From contig NC_133536.1 in the NCBI RefSeq assembly GCF_048544455.1, forward strand, positions 40,916,152-40,980,151: 64,000 nt of DNA, given 5' to 3'. Source of the DNA: Silene latifolia (Eukaryota; Streptophyta; Magnoliopsida; Caryophyllales; Caryophyllaceae). The translations under genes were made by a program, and so were the position numbers. This document shows positions 10,207-21,039 of the stretch, piece after piece; position 1 is the first letter of the stretch; each line of letters begins with the position of its first letter. Below the pieces are notes generated by a model. The model was not told where the DNA came from and ran no database searches. It saw nothing but the letters and a program-made list of their open reading frames with translations.

Positions 10207-13200
10207 GTGTACCGTGAGGACATAAAAGCAGGCCGCGTCGTTCCTGTTGGTCTGTCATCTTATACTCATATGATTGAGATTAACCATGCAAGTTTCGGAA
10301 CTTGGGTACTTGATACTGGTTGTGGTTCTCATCTGTGTAATCATTTGCAGGGCCTAAAGAACATCATACCTCTCGAAAAAGGTGATGTGGACCTGCGAGT
10401 CGGGAATGGAGCACGAGTTGCTGCTGTCTCGAAGGGAACATATGTAATCCAACTCCCTAGTGGTTTTGAGTTATTTTTAAATAACTGTTACTATGTACCC
10501 AGTTTTTCTAAGAACATTATTTCTGTTTCCGTACTTGCTAAAGACGGTTTTGCATTTTCAATAAAGGATAATAGTTGTATTTTCTCTTTCAATGAAATGA
10601 TTTATGGCAAAGCGGTTTCCATGAATGGAATTTACATCTTAGATCAAACCACGGAAATATTACATGTGAATAATAATAAATTAAAGGTTGGTGACAAAGA
10701 TCAAACCTATCTATGGCATTGTCGAATGGGACACATAAATGAGAAACGCGTGAAGAAACTCGTCGATAATGGGACTATTCCCGCATTCGATTTTTCTACA
10801 TATGGCACGTGTGAATCATGTCTCATTGGCAAAATGACTCGAATTTCCTTCAAAGGTGTTGGAATGCGCGCTAGTGACCTATTAGGACTCATACATACTG
10901 ATGTTTGTGGACCTATGTCAATTACCGCTAGAGATGGCTATAGATATTTTATCACTTTCACGGACGATTTGAGTAGATACGGATATGTCTACTTAATGAA
11001 GCATAAAAGTGAGTCCTTTGAGAAATTCAAGGAATACCAGAACAGGGTTCAGAACCAACTGGGTAGAAAGGTTAAAGCGCTCCGTTCAGATCGGGGTGGC
11101 GAATATCTTTCAAAGGAGTTTGATCAACACCTTAAAGACTGTGGAATCGCTCTACAGTTAACTCCACCTGGAACACCTCAATTAAATGGTGTATCCGAAC
11201 GAAGAAATCGAACCTTACTTGATATGGTTCGATCCATGATGAGTCACACGGTAGTGCCTGATTCATTATGGGGTTTTGCTCTTTTGGCAGCTGCTCTTAT
11301 ACTTAACCGAAGTCCGACTAAAGATGTCGACAAGACTCCATATGAAATGTGGAAGGGAACGGTCCCTAACTTGTCATTTATTAGGGTTTGGGGCTGCGAG
11401 GCTTATGTCAAGTGGAGACACGAGGATAAGCTCGGCCCGCGATCGGTCAAGACATACTTTATAGGTTATCCAAAAGGAACATTTGGTCATTACTTCTATT
11501 CGCCTACCGAACATCGAGTTTTTGTTGCGGCTTGTGCGACGTTCTTAGAGAAAGAATTTCTCGAGAACAAGACGAGTAATAGAACCTTCGAGCTGTCGGA
11601 GATTCCAGAACCAACAACCGAGGAACGGATGGAGGAAGTTGTTCCTCCAACTGATGATACGGTTAATATTCCTGAGGAACCTAGGAGGTCGGGTAGAGAC
11701 TCACATCCTCCGGACAGATACATTGGTATGGTCGAGGAGAATGACGTTTTACTCCTAGAGAGTAATGAACCCGCTACCTATAAAGGTGCCATGACCTGTT
11801 CCGACTCAAAGCTATGGCTCGAAGCCATGCAATCCGAGATGGACTCCATGTATGAGAATGACTTGTGGGATCTTGTTGATTTACCTAATAAGGTAAAACC
11901 TCTACAGTGCAAATGGCTTTACAAAATAAAGCGTTCTGTAGACACGCAACCAGATACCTATAAGGCACGACTAGTGGCAAAAGGTTTCACTCAAGTGCAC
12001 GGATTGCATTATGATGAGATTTTTGCACCTGTAGTCATGCTATGTTCCATTCGGATAATCTTAGCGATTGCCGCATTTCATGACTATGAAATTTGGCAAA
12101 TGGATGTGAAAACCGCCTTCTTAAACGGTTATTTGGAGGAAGAGTTGTACATGGTGCAACCCGAAGGTTTCATAGATCCTGAACATCCTAAGAAAGTATG
12201 CAAGCTTAAGCGTTCCATTTATGGACTTAAGCAAGCTTCTCGGAGTTGGAATCATCGTTTCGACCAGGTGATAAAAGAGTATGGTTTCACTCGATCGGTC
12301 GAGGAACCATGCTTATATATCAAGTCGAGTGGGAGCAAGATTGTATTCTTGATATTGTATGTCGATGACATACTCTTGATTGGGAATGACATTCCTCTCT
12401 TATCTTCGGTTAAAGAATGGTTGAAGAACCATTTCCAGATGAAAGATCTGGGTGAGGCGCAACGCATTTTGGGAATCCGTATCTACCGAGATAGATCACG
12501 ACGGACGTTATCACTTAGTCAGGAGTCTTATCTGGATAAGATTCTTGAGAGGTTCAAAGATGACCAACTCCAAGAAGGGGAACCTTCCAATGACGACGGG
12601 ATGCGGTTGAGCAAGTCTCGATCACCCACGACGCCTGAAGGGATTGAGCGCATGAGTCGTGTTCCTTATGCATCTGCAATAGGATCGATCATGTATGCCA
12701 TGATATGCACACGTCCAGACGTGGCATATGCATTGAGTATGACGAGTCGGTACCAAAAGACTCCAGGTGAAACACACTGGATAGCCGTTAAAAACATCCT
12801 TAAGTACCTACGGAGGACTAAGGATTGGGTATTGACTTATGGAGGAGATACTAAGCTATGCGCAATCGGTTACGCAGATGCTAGCTTCCAAACGGATCGA
12901 GATGACTCAAAATCTCAGTCCGGGTTCGTCTTTACTCTTAATGGTGTTGCGGTCAGCTGGAAGAGTTCCAAACAGAGTGTTGTAGCAGATTCTACTACTG
13001 AATCCGAGTACTATGCCGCTTCGGAGGCTGCAAAGGAAGCGATATGGATGCGTCAATTCTTACAAGGACTTACGATAGTTCCTAGTTCGAATGACCCGAT
13101 CACCATCTATTGTGATAATAGAGGTGCCATCTTCCAAGCTAAGGAGCCAAAGTCTAGCAACAAATCTAGACATGTACATCGGAAAGCTCACCTGATCCGT

Positions 13201-13344
13201 GATTACGTGGAGCAAGAGGAGATAGTGATTGACAAGATTGCGACGGATGATAACATCGCGGATCCTCTCACTAAACCATTGAATTATGATAAGCATGTAG
13301 GGCACGTTATTTCCATGGGAATTAAACGTGTTCCTGAGTTGTAG
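10207..13344 (+). CDS. Copia A pol polyprotein: protease, integrase, reverse transcriptase, RNase H
   Basis: An uninterrupted 1045-codon frame. Protease: WVLDTGCGSH (active-site D about residue 36). Integrase zinc site: LWHCRMGH, then CESCLIGK (about 169-207). Integrase core: D in HTDVCGPM (about 228), D in RSDRGGEY (about 295) and E in GVSERRNRT (about 330). Reverse transcriptase: WQMDVKTAFLNG, and the catalytic YVDD at about 717-720. RNase H: YADASF and TTESEYYAASEA, ending near NIADPLTKPL. The domain order PR-IN-RT-RH defines Copia. The annotated ATG lies just after the knuckle. In an active relative this frame would continue from gag, so the true start is upstream. All core catalytic motifs appear intact, so the copy may still provide enzymes in trans. 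Confidence 0.93.
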   Translation: MYREDIKAGRVVPVGLSSYTHMIEINHASFGTWVLDTGCGSHLCNHLQGLKNIIPLEKGDVDLRVGNGARVAAVSKGTYVIQLPSGFELFLNNCYYVPSFSKNIISVSVLAKDGFAFSIKDNSCIFSFNEMIYGKAVSMNGIYILDQTTEILHVNNNKLKVGDKDQTYLWHCRMGHINEKRVKKLVDNGTIPAFDFSTYGTCESCLIGKMTRISFKGVGMRASDLLGLIHTDVCGPMSITARDGYRYFITFTDDLSRYGYVYLMKHKSESFEKFKEYQNRVQNQLGRKVKALRSDRGGEYLSKEFDQHLKDCGIALQLTPPGTPQLNGVSERRNRTLLDMVRSMMSHTVVPDSLWGFALLAAALILNRSPTKDVDKTPYEMWKGTVPNLSFIRVWGCEAYVKWRHEDKLGPRSVKTYFIGYPKGTFGHYFYSPTEHRVFVAACATFLEKEFLENKTSNRTFELSEIPEPTTEERMEEVVPPTDDTVNIPEEPRRSGRDSHPPDRYIGMVEENDVLLLESNEPATYKGAMTCSDSKLWLEAMQSEMDSMYENDLWDLVDLPNKVKPLQCKWLYKIKRSVDTQPDTYKARLVAKGFTQVHGLHYDEIFAPVVMLCSIRIILAIAAFHDYEIWQMDVKTAFLNGYLEEELYMVQPEGFIDPEHPKKVCKLKRSIYGLKQASRSWNHRFDQVIKEYGFTRSVEEPCLYIKSSGSKIVFLILYVDDILLIGNDIPLLSSVKEWLKNHFQMKDLGEAQRILGIRIYRDRSRRTLSLSQESYLDKILERFKDDQLQEGEPSNDDGMRLSKSRSPTTPEGIERMSRVPYASAIGSIMYAMICTRPDVAYALSMTSRYQKTPGETHWIAVKNILKYLRRTKDWVLTYGGDTKLCAIGYADASFQTDRDDSKSQSGFVFTLNGVAVSWKSSKQSVVADSTTESEYYAASEAAKEAIWMRQFLQGLTIVPSSNDPITIYCDNRGAIFQAKEPKSSNKSRHVHRKAHLIRDYVEQEEIVIDKIATDDNIADPLTKPLNYDKHVGHVISMGIKRVPEL

Positions 13345-13928
13345 TACTTGATTATGGATTTGATACATTATCTCTTTCATATACTATTTATAACTTCATC
13401 GTTTTTATATAATATCTTGTTTTTCATGTGGATTGTACTGACAACATTGAACGCCACAAAGTGAACTGAATTACATTATATTTTGTTTGGTCCGTAATCG
13501 CCTTAATGAGCTGATAACTCTGGCTATTATATTGTGCAGTCGATTGATGGTGGGTTCAACGAGCCATAAGTCTAACGGTTGACTGATCGATCACAGATGC
13601 GAGATTATAACGATACCTCGTAGGACAAATTTTTGTGACAACGTAATGGAGTCCTAAATGTTTAAAAACATTCGGTGCCAGGTCGTGGATAGGACATCCA
13701 TTGTGTTCCTAGAGTCGATTCTTTTGACTATCGACTGTCTCTTGAGATTAAGGCAGTTTTTGGGTGACTTTGGTTTCTCTAGTCGGGGAAACCACTCTTG
13801 ATAATGATCGCTTGTAAAATACGACCTTTGTGAATACGGATTTGCAAATTGTTTTACATTGAGTGGGAGAAATTTTAGGATATGAGAATCGGTTATCGCA
13901 CATACACTTGTGAGGACAAGTGGGAGTT
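13345..13928 (+). other. Copia A 3' non-coding region and polypurine tract
   Basis: It runs from the pol stop to the 3' LTR. A hairpin lies at 13713-13736 (AGTCGAT, loop, ATCGACT), conserved in C and weaker in E. The last purine tract aagtgggag (13918-13926) is the likely plus-strand primer and ends two bases before the LTR. Confidence 0.75.
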
Positions 13929-14932
13929 TGTTGGAGCTTGTGTCCTCCACAAATTAGTGTGATAACATTTCTAAATCTCTTATAGGTTCACAAGGGTATA
14001 CTTCGTATTTTATCAGTTGATTAACGATTACCTAATAACGGTTGGCTTGCTAGAAAGTTTGACGTTATTATCATACAGATGGCGGTGATCAACTGGTCCC
14101 TAAAAGTCACACCTAAAGGATATGTTTGAGAGATGTGATTGTATGAAAATATAATCACATTGATGCCTTATATGACTAAATAGTTAGTCAACGTGTTGAT
14201 GAGACGATTATTTAATGCCGATTAAATAATATTAGCTGAGACGAATTAACTGTCAATTCGTAAATTGAATATAATATGTTATATTTAATTAATGTATAGC
14301 TTGGACGAATTAATATGTTAATTAGTAATTAAATGTAATCAGTTATATTTAATTAGCAAGTTAAAGTATATATTATACGATATTGTCACAGACCGGTATT
14401 AATAAATCCACTGCAAGCTGTTGTGTGTAGACTTATTAATACGGAATGATATAAATGATAATTTATAAATAATATATTTTATACATGGTCGATCGACCGG
14501 GTGTGTCAGTCGATCGACTGATATACCTGTTTTCGGTAAATGGGCCGAAAATTAGAAGAAATAAAATCCACCCTATTTCTTCCTAATACACGGTTATAAG
14601 GGAGAGGGGAGATTATTTTTTCAAAACCTAATTTTCTAACCTATTCTTGTCTCTCATCTAAAACACAAAAACGAAAAACCCTAATTAATTTTACAGAAAA
14701 TTTAGGGATCGATTCTAGCAAGAAGCAAGGGCATATCTCATATCGTCTTGGGTGCAACTGATAGGTGAATATCATTGCGATATTGTTCTTAGGCCGTTTT
14801 TGCTAGGACCGAAAGTTGATTTCTTTATTCTCTACCTTTTTGTTTATGTAATTTATTTTATGACTAGCATTCATCATTATATATTCGTTATAATCCTTAA
14901 AGTTAAAGGGATGCATACAGATAAATCTCACA
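13929..14932 (+). mobile_element. 3' LTR of Copia A
   Basis: 1004 bp, the same length as the 5' LTR, with about six substitutions by eye (for example ATCCCACA versus ATCTCACA at the very end). It is followed directly by the TSD CTTAA (14933-14937). Confidence 0.94.
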
Positions 14933-14937
14933 CTTAA

Positions 14938-15991
14938 GTTTTCAAGTTTTGAGGTTTTTGAGACTTTTTCTTTAGAATGATTTGTAAGACACATTTTAGC
15001 CTCTAGTTCCTCCTCGATGAGTTCCTCATCTTCCTCGGAGTCGGACATTCCCCAAATAGCACTCATGACTCTATGTTTATAGTCCTTTTTAACCTTTTCT
15101 CTTCTTTCCTTTGATTTGATTTCATCCCACTTGGGACATTCTTTAATTTGGTGAGTTTTATCACCACATTTAAAGCATCCCACGGTGGAGTTAGGTCGTT
15201 TCTTAGGAAAGCGTTTTTTAGAGTAGTTATTAGTGAACCTCTTGCTTCCATGACCGTTGACAACCCCGGCTAGGTTCCTTGTGAACATAGCAAACTCGTC
15301 TTCCTCCTCATCTTCTCCATCACTTGGAGAGGATGTGAGGGCGAGACTCTTTCCCTTTGAGGACTCACTAGAATGCTTATCAAGATTAAACTCGTGAGCC
15401 ATTAGTGATCTCATTAGTTCATGAAGAGATAGGGTTGACAAATCTTTAGCTTCCTCTATGGCGGTGACTTTGGGTTGCCACTTAGAGGTTAGACTACGAA
15501 GGATTTTTCGAATGATGTCCTCGGACTCGAAATTCCTTCCTAGACTTTTAAGCTCATTAACAATACAAGAAAAACGTGAAGAGAAACTATTTATGGACTC
15601 GTCCTTTGCCATTCTAAACATCTCATATTGTTGCATGAGAAGGTCAATACGGTGTTTTCTTACTTGGGATGTCCCTTCATAAGCAAGTACAAGGGAATCC
15701 AAAATAGATTTTGCCGTAGGACATCCGGAAATACGACTAACTTCCCCCTCACCAACACAACGTTGAAGAATCGACATTGCTTTGGAATTCTTTTCGGCAA
15801 GTTTGAAGTCGTTTTCATTGTAATTTCTTTCCTCTTTTGTCTTGGTGAAACCGTTTAAGATATCGGTTTCCTCAATGACAAGAGGTCCATTGATAATCGA
15901 TACTTTTGATGTAATGTTCCATTTTGAGTTTCCACCATCCAAAATTTGAACCGGTAAAGACCGGGATCTTGGAGTGTTTCTCGGAATCCAT
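14938..15991 (-). pseudogene. Element B: N-terminal gag
   Basis: The most likely start is the ATG at 15991 (MDSEKHSKIPVFTG), about 50 bp after the PBS. A frameshift near 15895 moves the reading to the long frame that continues with NGPLVIEETD. That frame holds the UBN2/gag core (MLLMQQYEMF-like region, SINSFSSRF, LTSKWQPKVTAIEE) and a CCHC knuckle CFKCGDKTHQIKEC (about 15136-15180). It then runs into the LTR of element A at 14937. The other half of gag is at 6254 and below. Confidence 0.82.
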
Positions 15992-16040
15992 TACCCACGA
16001 ATCAAACTCTAAGGCGATTAGCCTCGATCAAGAGCACGAG

Positions 16041-16052
16041 GCTCTGATACCA
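16041..16052 (-). other. Primer-binding site of element B
   Basis: The plus strand reads gctctgatacca, so the minus strand carries TGGTATCAGAGC, the initiator-Met-tRNA PBS, two bases from the LTR edge at 16055. Confidence 0.9.
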
Positions 16053-16054
16053 AT

Positions 16055-17533
16055 TGATGAGTTTATGGATTCAAGTACCTAAGAGGGGGAGGGGATGAAT
16101 TAGATACTATTTAAAAATTTTAACTACAACTTTATTAATTAAAGTGAGTTGCAAGAACAAAAGAGAAGAGAGAATACTTCGAATAATATTGCGAGATTAC
16201 ACGAGTACTAAAATGAATGCCTGCTGAAGTATGAAAGTAACAACTGTTCGGACTGTATCTATTTGTCTCAGTTTATGGGATACAGACTGCAGACCAAATG
16301 TGACAGTATGATGAACTGTTACTTCGAAATGTAAGCAAGGCAAGACAAACAAAATTAAAAGAGCCGCGGAAATAAAGTAAAACAATTGAACACGAGATTT
16401 TTGAATTGGTTCGGCAAGAAACTCAAGTGCCTACGTCCAATCTACCTTTTTATTGATTTCTTTTAGTGATCTACTCCGACAACTAAAAGACCCGTACAAT
16501 AAAAGACATCAACCTACTCCGGTTGTAAAGCGAGTCCAATAACTACTCCGTTCTTATGACAAGCCAACTCGCAACCTACTCCGGTTGCCAAGAGTTGAAG
16601 ACTACTCCGTCCTAAACTCTACTAACACACTTAGAATGTTATAAAGATCAAGTTTCCACTAACATATTCTTAGCAAAGAATAGAGATGGACAACTTTTAC
16701 AAGATCAACAATTCATAAGCAAGAGAGTTTAGTATGTTAAAGTAACAGTAGCCACGACTGTAACAACTTGAAGACTCTTAGAAGATTTGCAAAGGACACA
16801 CGGTTTTAAAGCTTTGAAAAACAATTTTGCAAACTTGAAAATAATTTCAGAAAGAAGTCTTGGGATTTTTATGGAGGAGAGGCTCGCCTTTTATAGAGAG
16901 AAAGGGTGAGGAGGTTACTAGGGTTTTGAAAGGTCAAAGACCACACATGTGAAGAGCTTTAGCAACCACCCAAAACTTGCACCAAAGAAGGTTCTTTTGC
17001 AAAGGCAAGAATAGAGAAAGAGTGTTTGAAAGATATCTATAAAAGCTCATGCAAATTCAGAAAACAAAGAGGGAAAAACAAGTCACATGATGACAAGCTT
17101 ACACAAATATGGCAAAAAGCAATTCTTGTTTTCCAAAAGACCAAAGGGTCAAATTTGCACAAAGAGGAAACATTTTGAAATTAATAATTATTCAAACCAC
17201 TCTTTTGAAGGCCAACTCTTAATAAAAATCCGAAGTTTATCTTTGAAAAATAAGAGACACGTGAAAGATTTTTGAAAGATAAAAAGGCTTCAAGTTGTTA
17301 CGAGTTGTGGCAACAATTCAAGCAGCTGTTCACTTGTGAAAGTAACAGTCGTCTTGACTGTTTCTATTACTCTAGGATACTCTACTTTCTCACTTGTACA
17401 TTAGATGACACATGAGACTTGATACAATGGGATGATTAACAACTTCAACACTTCTTAATCCATGCTTGATTTAATCATTAATCCTGAAAAGGTAAACTAA
17501 GATAACACAAATCAAATGGGCATGTTATCATCA
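16055..17533 (-). mobile_element. 5' LTR of element B
   Basis: The block runs from tgatgagttt to gttatcatca on the plus strand (1479 bp), so on the minus strand it begins TGATGATAACATG and ends CATCA. One edge touches the PBS spacer. The outer flank gives ATTTA (17534-17538) as a possible TSD whose partner is outside the window. The LTR contains several GTAACAGT to GACTGT short inverted motifs (16222, 16294, 16741, 17341) and a repeated cctactccggttg phrase near 16455-16610. Confidence 0.82.
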
Positions 17534-18869
17534 ATTTAAGGAACCCAACACTAATGGCGTGTTTGCTCCGTTTTCAGGTTTTGCAAATCCGAGACTAAGT
17601 GGACACTATTTTGACAAATATTTTCAAAATCAACCCAAAACGATAAATACTTTATTTTTGAGCATTATTTTAAAAACGGATTCATAGACTGATCAGTTCA
17701 CCGAAAACAATCGCCAGATCTGTACACAAGCCTATAGTCTACAGACATACAGTTCAGGGTTAACAAGAGATGGAAAACATTCGACATTTTAACAGGCATA
17801 ATAGTTAACAGTAGCTTTGATCAGGGACTTAGTCATGATGCTGTTATAGTTGAATGTGACCTGCGTATTTGCTCGCGGTATTCTTAACCACTACTTGATA
17901 CGGAGTTGATGGAGTACCATTTTGTTTGCTGCCATTCCTTCATGTCTAAAAGACAGCTGCCATTTATATCCTTAGACAAGTTTGTCAGGTTTCATCGATC
18001 AAACATGCAGTACAGGAAGATTAGAGACGCATACTGGCATACATAACACAGTTTGACAAGCAATGAAAAATGATTTCTGGGGTACCATTCATTCTTGTTC
18101 TAAACACGAAAATCAAAAACTGGTTTAAGATTTTCTGTTTCAGTTGTCATTTTAACACCAGAAAATAAGTAACAAGTCAGTAAGACGAGAATTAAGTAAG
18201 CAAGTGAAGAGAGAACTACATGCTCTCGGATATGGAGAATAACGTCTGCCATACAGCCAATACCATCGTCTGTACCCCCGTGACTGATATTTTGACCGAT
18301 CATTGCTTGCATTGAGCTAGGCATTGTACAAACCTCAAGTTACAATTTCTTCATACACCAGGAAAAGCATAAATTGAAATTGAGCGAAAGATGTCACCAG
18401 GAGACAACTGGGCCATCTCCAAGATTATGGGGCTCTATGCCAAGTTTTGATAGTGAGCCCAATGCCGCTATATTTACAAAACTACTTGTATATACTCTGA
18501 AACTAGCTTAAAACCCGTGCTTAAATTGAAATCGAGCTAGCTCAAACCCGAAATAACAAGCTTGCTTAAATTGAAATTGAGCGGAACTAACATCTCATTC
18601 GAGAAAAATACCAACTAATTACAATTAATAATCGCTTAAATTGAAATTGAGCAAAATAAACCAGTACAACAAATGATGAACATTCAAGAAGCAATTAATT
18701 GGGACAAACAAAACAAGAATTAGCAAAGAACAAGATATTCATTACTTGAAACATTAGGCTTCAATTACATTAATCATCTAAAACTAATTGGAGTACTAAC
18801 CGAAACCAAAAGCATCAACATTTAAAAGCCAATGCCAGATCATGAAGCTAACCCTAGAATTAAAACAAA
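17534..18869. other. Gene-flanking region between element B and histone H4
   Basis: No transposon structure was recognised. The H4 3' untranslated region is probably at the right end (18720-18869). Four copies of a 17-19-bp phrase near TTAAATTGAAATTGAGC lie at 18369, 18520, 18564 and 18634. One minus-strand open stretch (18198-18324) is listed separately. Confidence 0.5.
18198..18324 (-). other. Possible short exon or gene fragment, unrecognised
   Basis: On the minus strand a non-repetitive reading (MQAMIGQNISHGGTDDGIG onward) ends near a potential GT donor (CATGTAGTT at about 18222). It is about 30-35 residues long with unremarkable composition. I do not recognise the family. No second exon was confirmed, so it may be chance. 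Confidence 0.2.
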
Positions 18870-19363
<494 letters not shown>

Positions 19364-19449
19364 ATGGTAAATGTTTTGCGGATTGTGGAGTTATGTTTTT
19401 AGTATTTGCTGTGGCGGGAGATTTGTGGAGGAAACACGCGCTTGATATA

Positions 19450-19605
19450 ACAAAAATACCAAAAAGACTACACGACCAATAACATCGCGGTGTATGGAAA
19501 AATACGAGGTGTATGGAAAAACCATACACGACCAAGTTGATGAGGCTCGAACTCATGACCTCTTGGTGGACCTACACTTGCTATTACCATTGTGACACAT
19601 CCATC
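19450..19605 (-). repeat. tRNA-like repeat unit (SINE head or TIR), copy 1
   Basis: On the minus strand a tRNA-like module has an A-box-like tgtcacaatggtaatag (19583-19600) and a B-box-like GAGTTCGAGCCTC (19542-19554). A small hairpin gtgtatgg/ccatacac follows (about 19505-19530). A second copy in opposite orientation lies at 23902-24180. The pair could be two SINE-like insertions or the ends of one larger element. Confidence 0.45.
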
Positions 19606-20530
19606 TCTTTATTAAATATGTATCTCTGTTGTTATTTGTATATTAAAAGCCGAGTTAAAATAATATTTACTTATAATAATTATTAAATATATACTTCTAA
19701 CTTGTATTTAATGCAATGTATTTACTGAGTTAGTTAAGTATACTTGAAAAAAAATGTTCAAATATTTTATTTACTTATGATAATTATCATCTGTACCTTT
19801 AGTTTACATTTAACTAGGTTTAGTGTCCAGCCCCACCGGGCTACCTCTATTTACCATTTAAATTTTATTTTTTTATGAAATATAATTGCGTTAGTATTTT
19901 TTAACACATACATTTACGATTTATAATATATTGTTCTATGATATATTTTGAAATTATGATGAGATTAAAATTTATCAACAAATTATATGAAACACATTCA
20001 CTTATTCTCCCGTCGTTGATATTATTGCGTCCACAACATACCCCTGTTAATACTATTACGTTTACTACTCCTTCGGTTACTGTTATTTCTTTGACTATTC
20101 CCGCTATTTTTATAGTTAAATTCACTATTCCCGTTAATTTTATCAAATTTATATATTTAAATAAATAAAATATTTTCCTTAAACCGAATTGTTAGCTATC
20201 TTTCTCCATTGTTCATACTTCCGCAATGTTTTTATAACATTTGTTGTCACTGCTGTTACTTTCACTACTTCCACCATGTTTATTTATTTTTTTCACTACT
20301 CCCGCCATATTTTTTTTTCACTACTCCCGCATTTAATACTGTTAATTTCACTATTCTCATTCTTGATACTATGACTTTCACTGCTCTAGCTGCTATTATT
20401 GTCACTTTTACCACTCAAATGGGTGATTACTATCATATTTATTACATCAAATGTTGCTACAATTATTTTCACTATTAATAGAGTTACTTTTGCTATTTAC
20501 ACAATTTTATCACGCTTATATATTTAAATT
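19606..20530. repeat. AT-rich stretch with ACT/GTT-type low-complexity array
   Basis: AT-rich sequence, then from about 20000 to 20480 an imperfect array built on phrases such as tttcactactcccgc and gttactttcac. The open frames inside follow the trinucleotide-like composition and are not judged to be genes. The reverse-complement version of this array lies at about 24690-24860. Confidence 0.55.
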
Positions 20531-20720
20531 ACAGGTGGTAAAATACGGGCTTAGGTCGGACGTGAGCCGGTCTAGCTAGATTTTTTGGCCCACAGTCATG
20601 TTAGCAGGTTTTGAGCGGGTTCGTGGACCGGGCCTTTGTAAAATTTGGAAAATACGTTGTCCAAACCCTCTTTGTTAGCGGGAATAGGCCCGTCCCGTCC
20701 ACGAACAGTTCTAATTTAAA
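20531..20720. mobile_element. hAT-type MITE fragment (tentative)
   Basis: It begins acaggtggtaaaatacggg, is rich in gggcc/ggccc words (ggaccgggcc, aggcccgtcccgtcc) and ends before an AT-rich stretch. CAGGTGG-type ends and GGGCC-rich bodies are typical of non-autonomous hAT elements. No 8-bp TSD was confirmed. Confidence 0.35.
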
Positions 20721-21039
20721 TAAATATATCTGTTAAATCTTTCTCTTGCTTAATTTTATCAAATTAAATTTTATATTAGTTTATTATATGAATTTATTAG
20801 AGTTATATATTTAAATAAATATGAAATATTATACTAAAATATTATTTAAGAGCGCTCATTATTATTCACTAACTAAAGTACAAATCTAATGTATTATGAA
20901 ATATTGCATATATTGTGAACTTTTATTTTATTTATCTCTTTATAGTTTTCATAACCCAATTAATTTACCATCAATTTAGTTCATTCAAGTATAATATTCG
21001 GTGTAATTAAACTTAATTTATTTATTATTATTTATTATA

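Larger units (their letters stand above)
6255..14932 (+). mobile_element. Complete Copia retrotransposon A (8678 bp)
   Basis: The element has two 1004-bp LTRs (6255-7258 and 13929-14932), a PBS complementary to initiator Met tRNA (7261-7272), a 2.1-kb leader, gag, an intact pol and a polypurine tract (13918-13926). A perfect 5-bp TSD (CTTAA) flanks it. The LTRs differ at about six positions by eye, so the insertion is recent. Gag carries frameshifts and a ruined zinc knuckle, so this copy could supply pol enzymes but probably not its own gag. It sits inside gag of element B. Confidence 0.95.
2977..17533 (-). mobile_element. Copia element B (SIRE-like), degraded and interrupted by element A
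   Basis: On the minus strand the order is 5' LTR (16055-17533), initiator-Met-type PBS (16041-16052), a long gag with CCHC knuckle and coiled coil, protease, integrase and the start of reverse transcriptase. The sequence ends at 2977 where Copia C inserted. The rest of RT, RNase H and the 3' LTR would lie before the window. Gag is interrupted at 6255-14932 by element A. Several frameshifts and stops show it is dead and older than A. The SIRE/Maximus assignment is inferred from the long coiled-coil gag with two knuckles and LTR ends of TGATGATAACATG type. Confidence 0.85.

Noticed and set aside
19938..20478. Hydrophobic, Phe/Thr-rich frames as membrane proteins
   Set aside because: They follow the low-complexity ACT/GTT array. 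All frames look alike and there is no start context or conserved motif.
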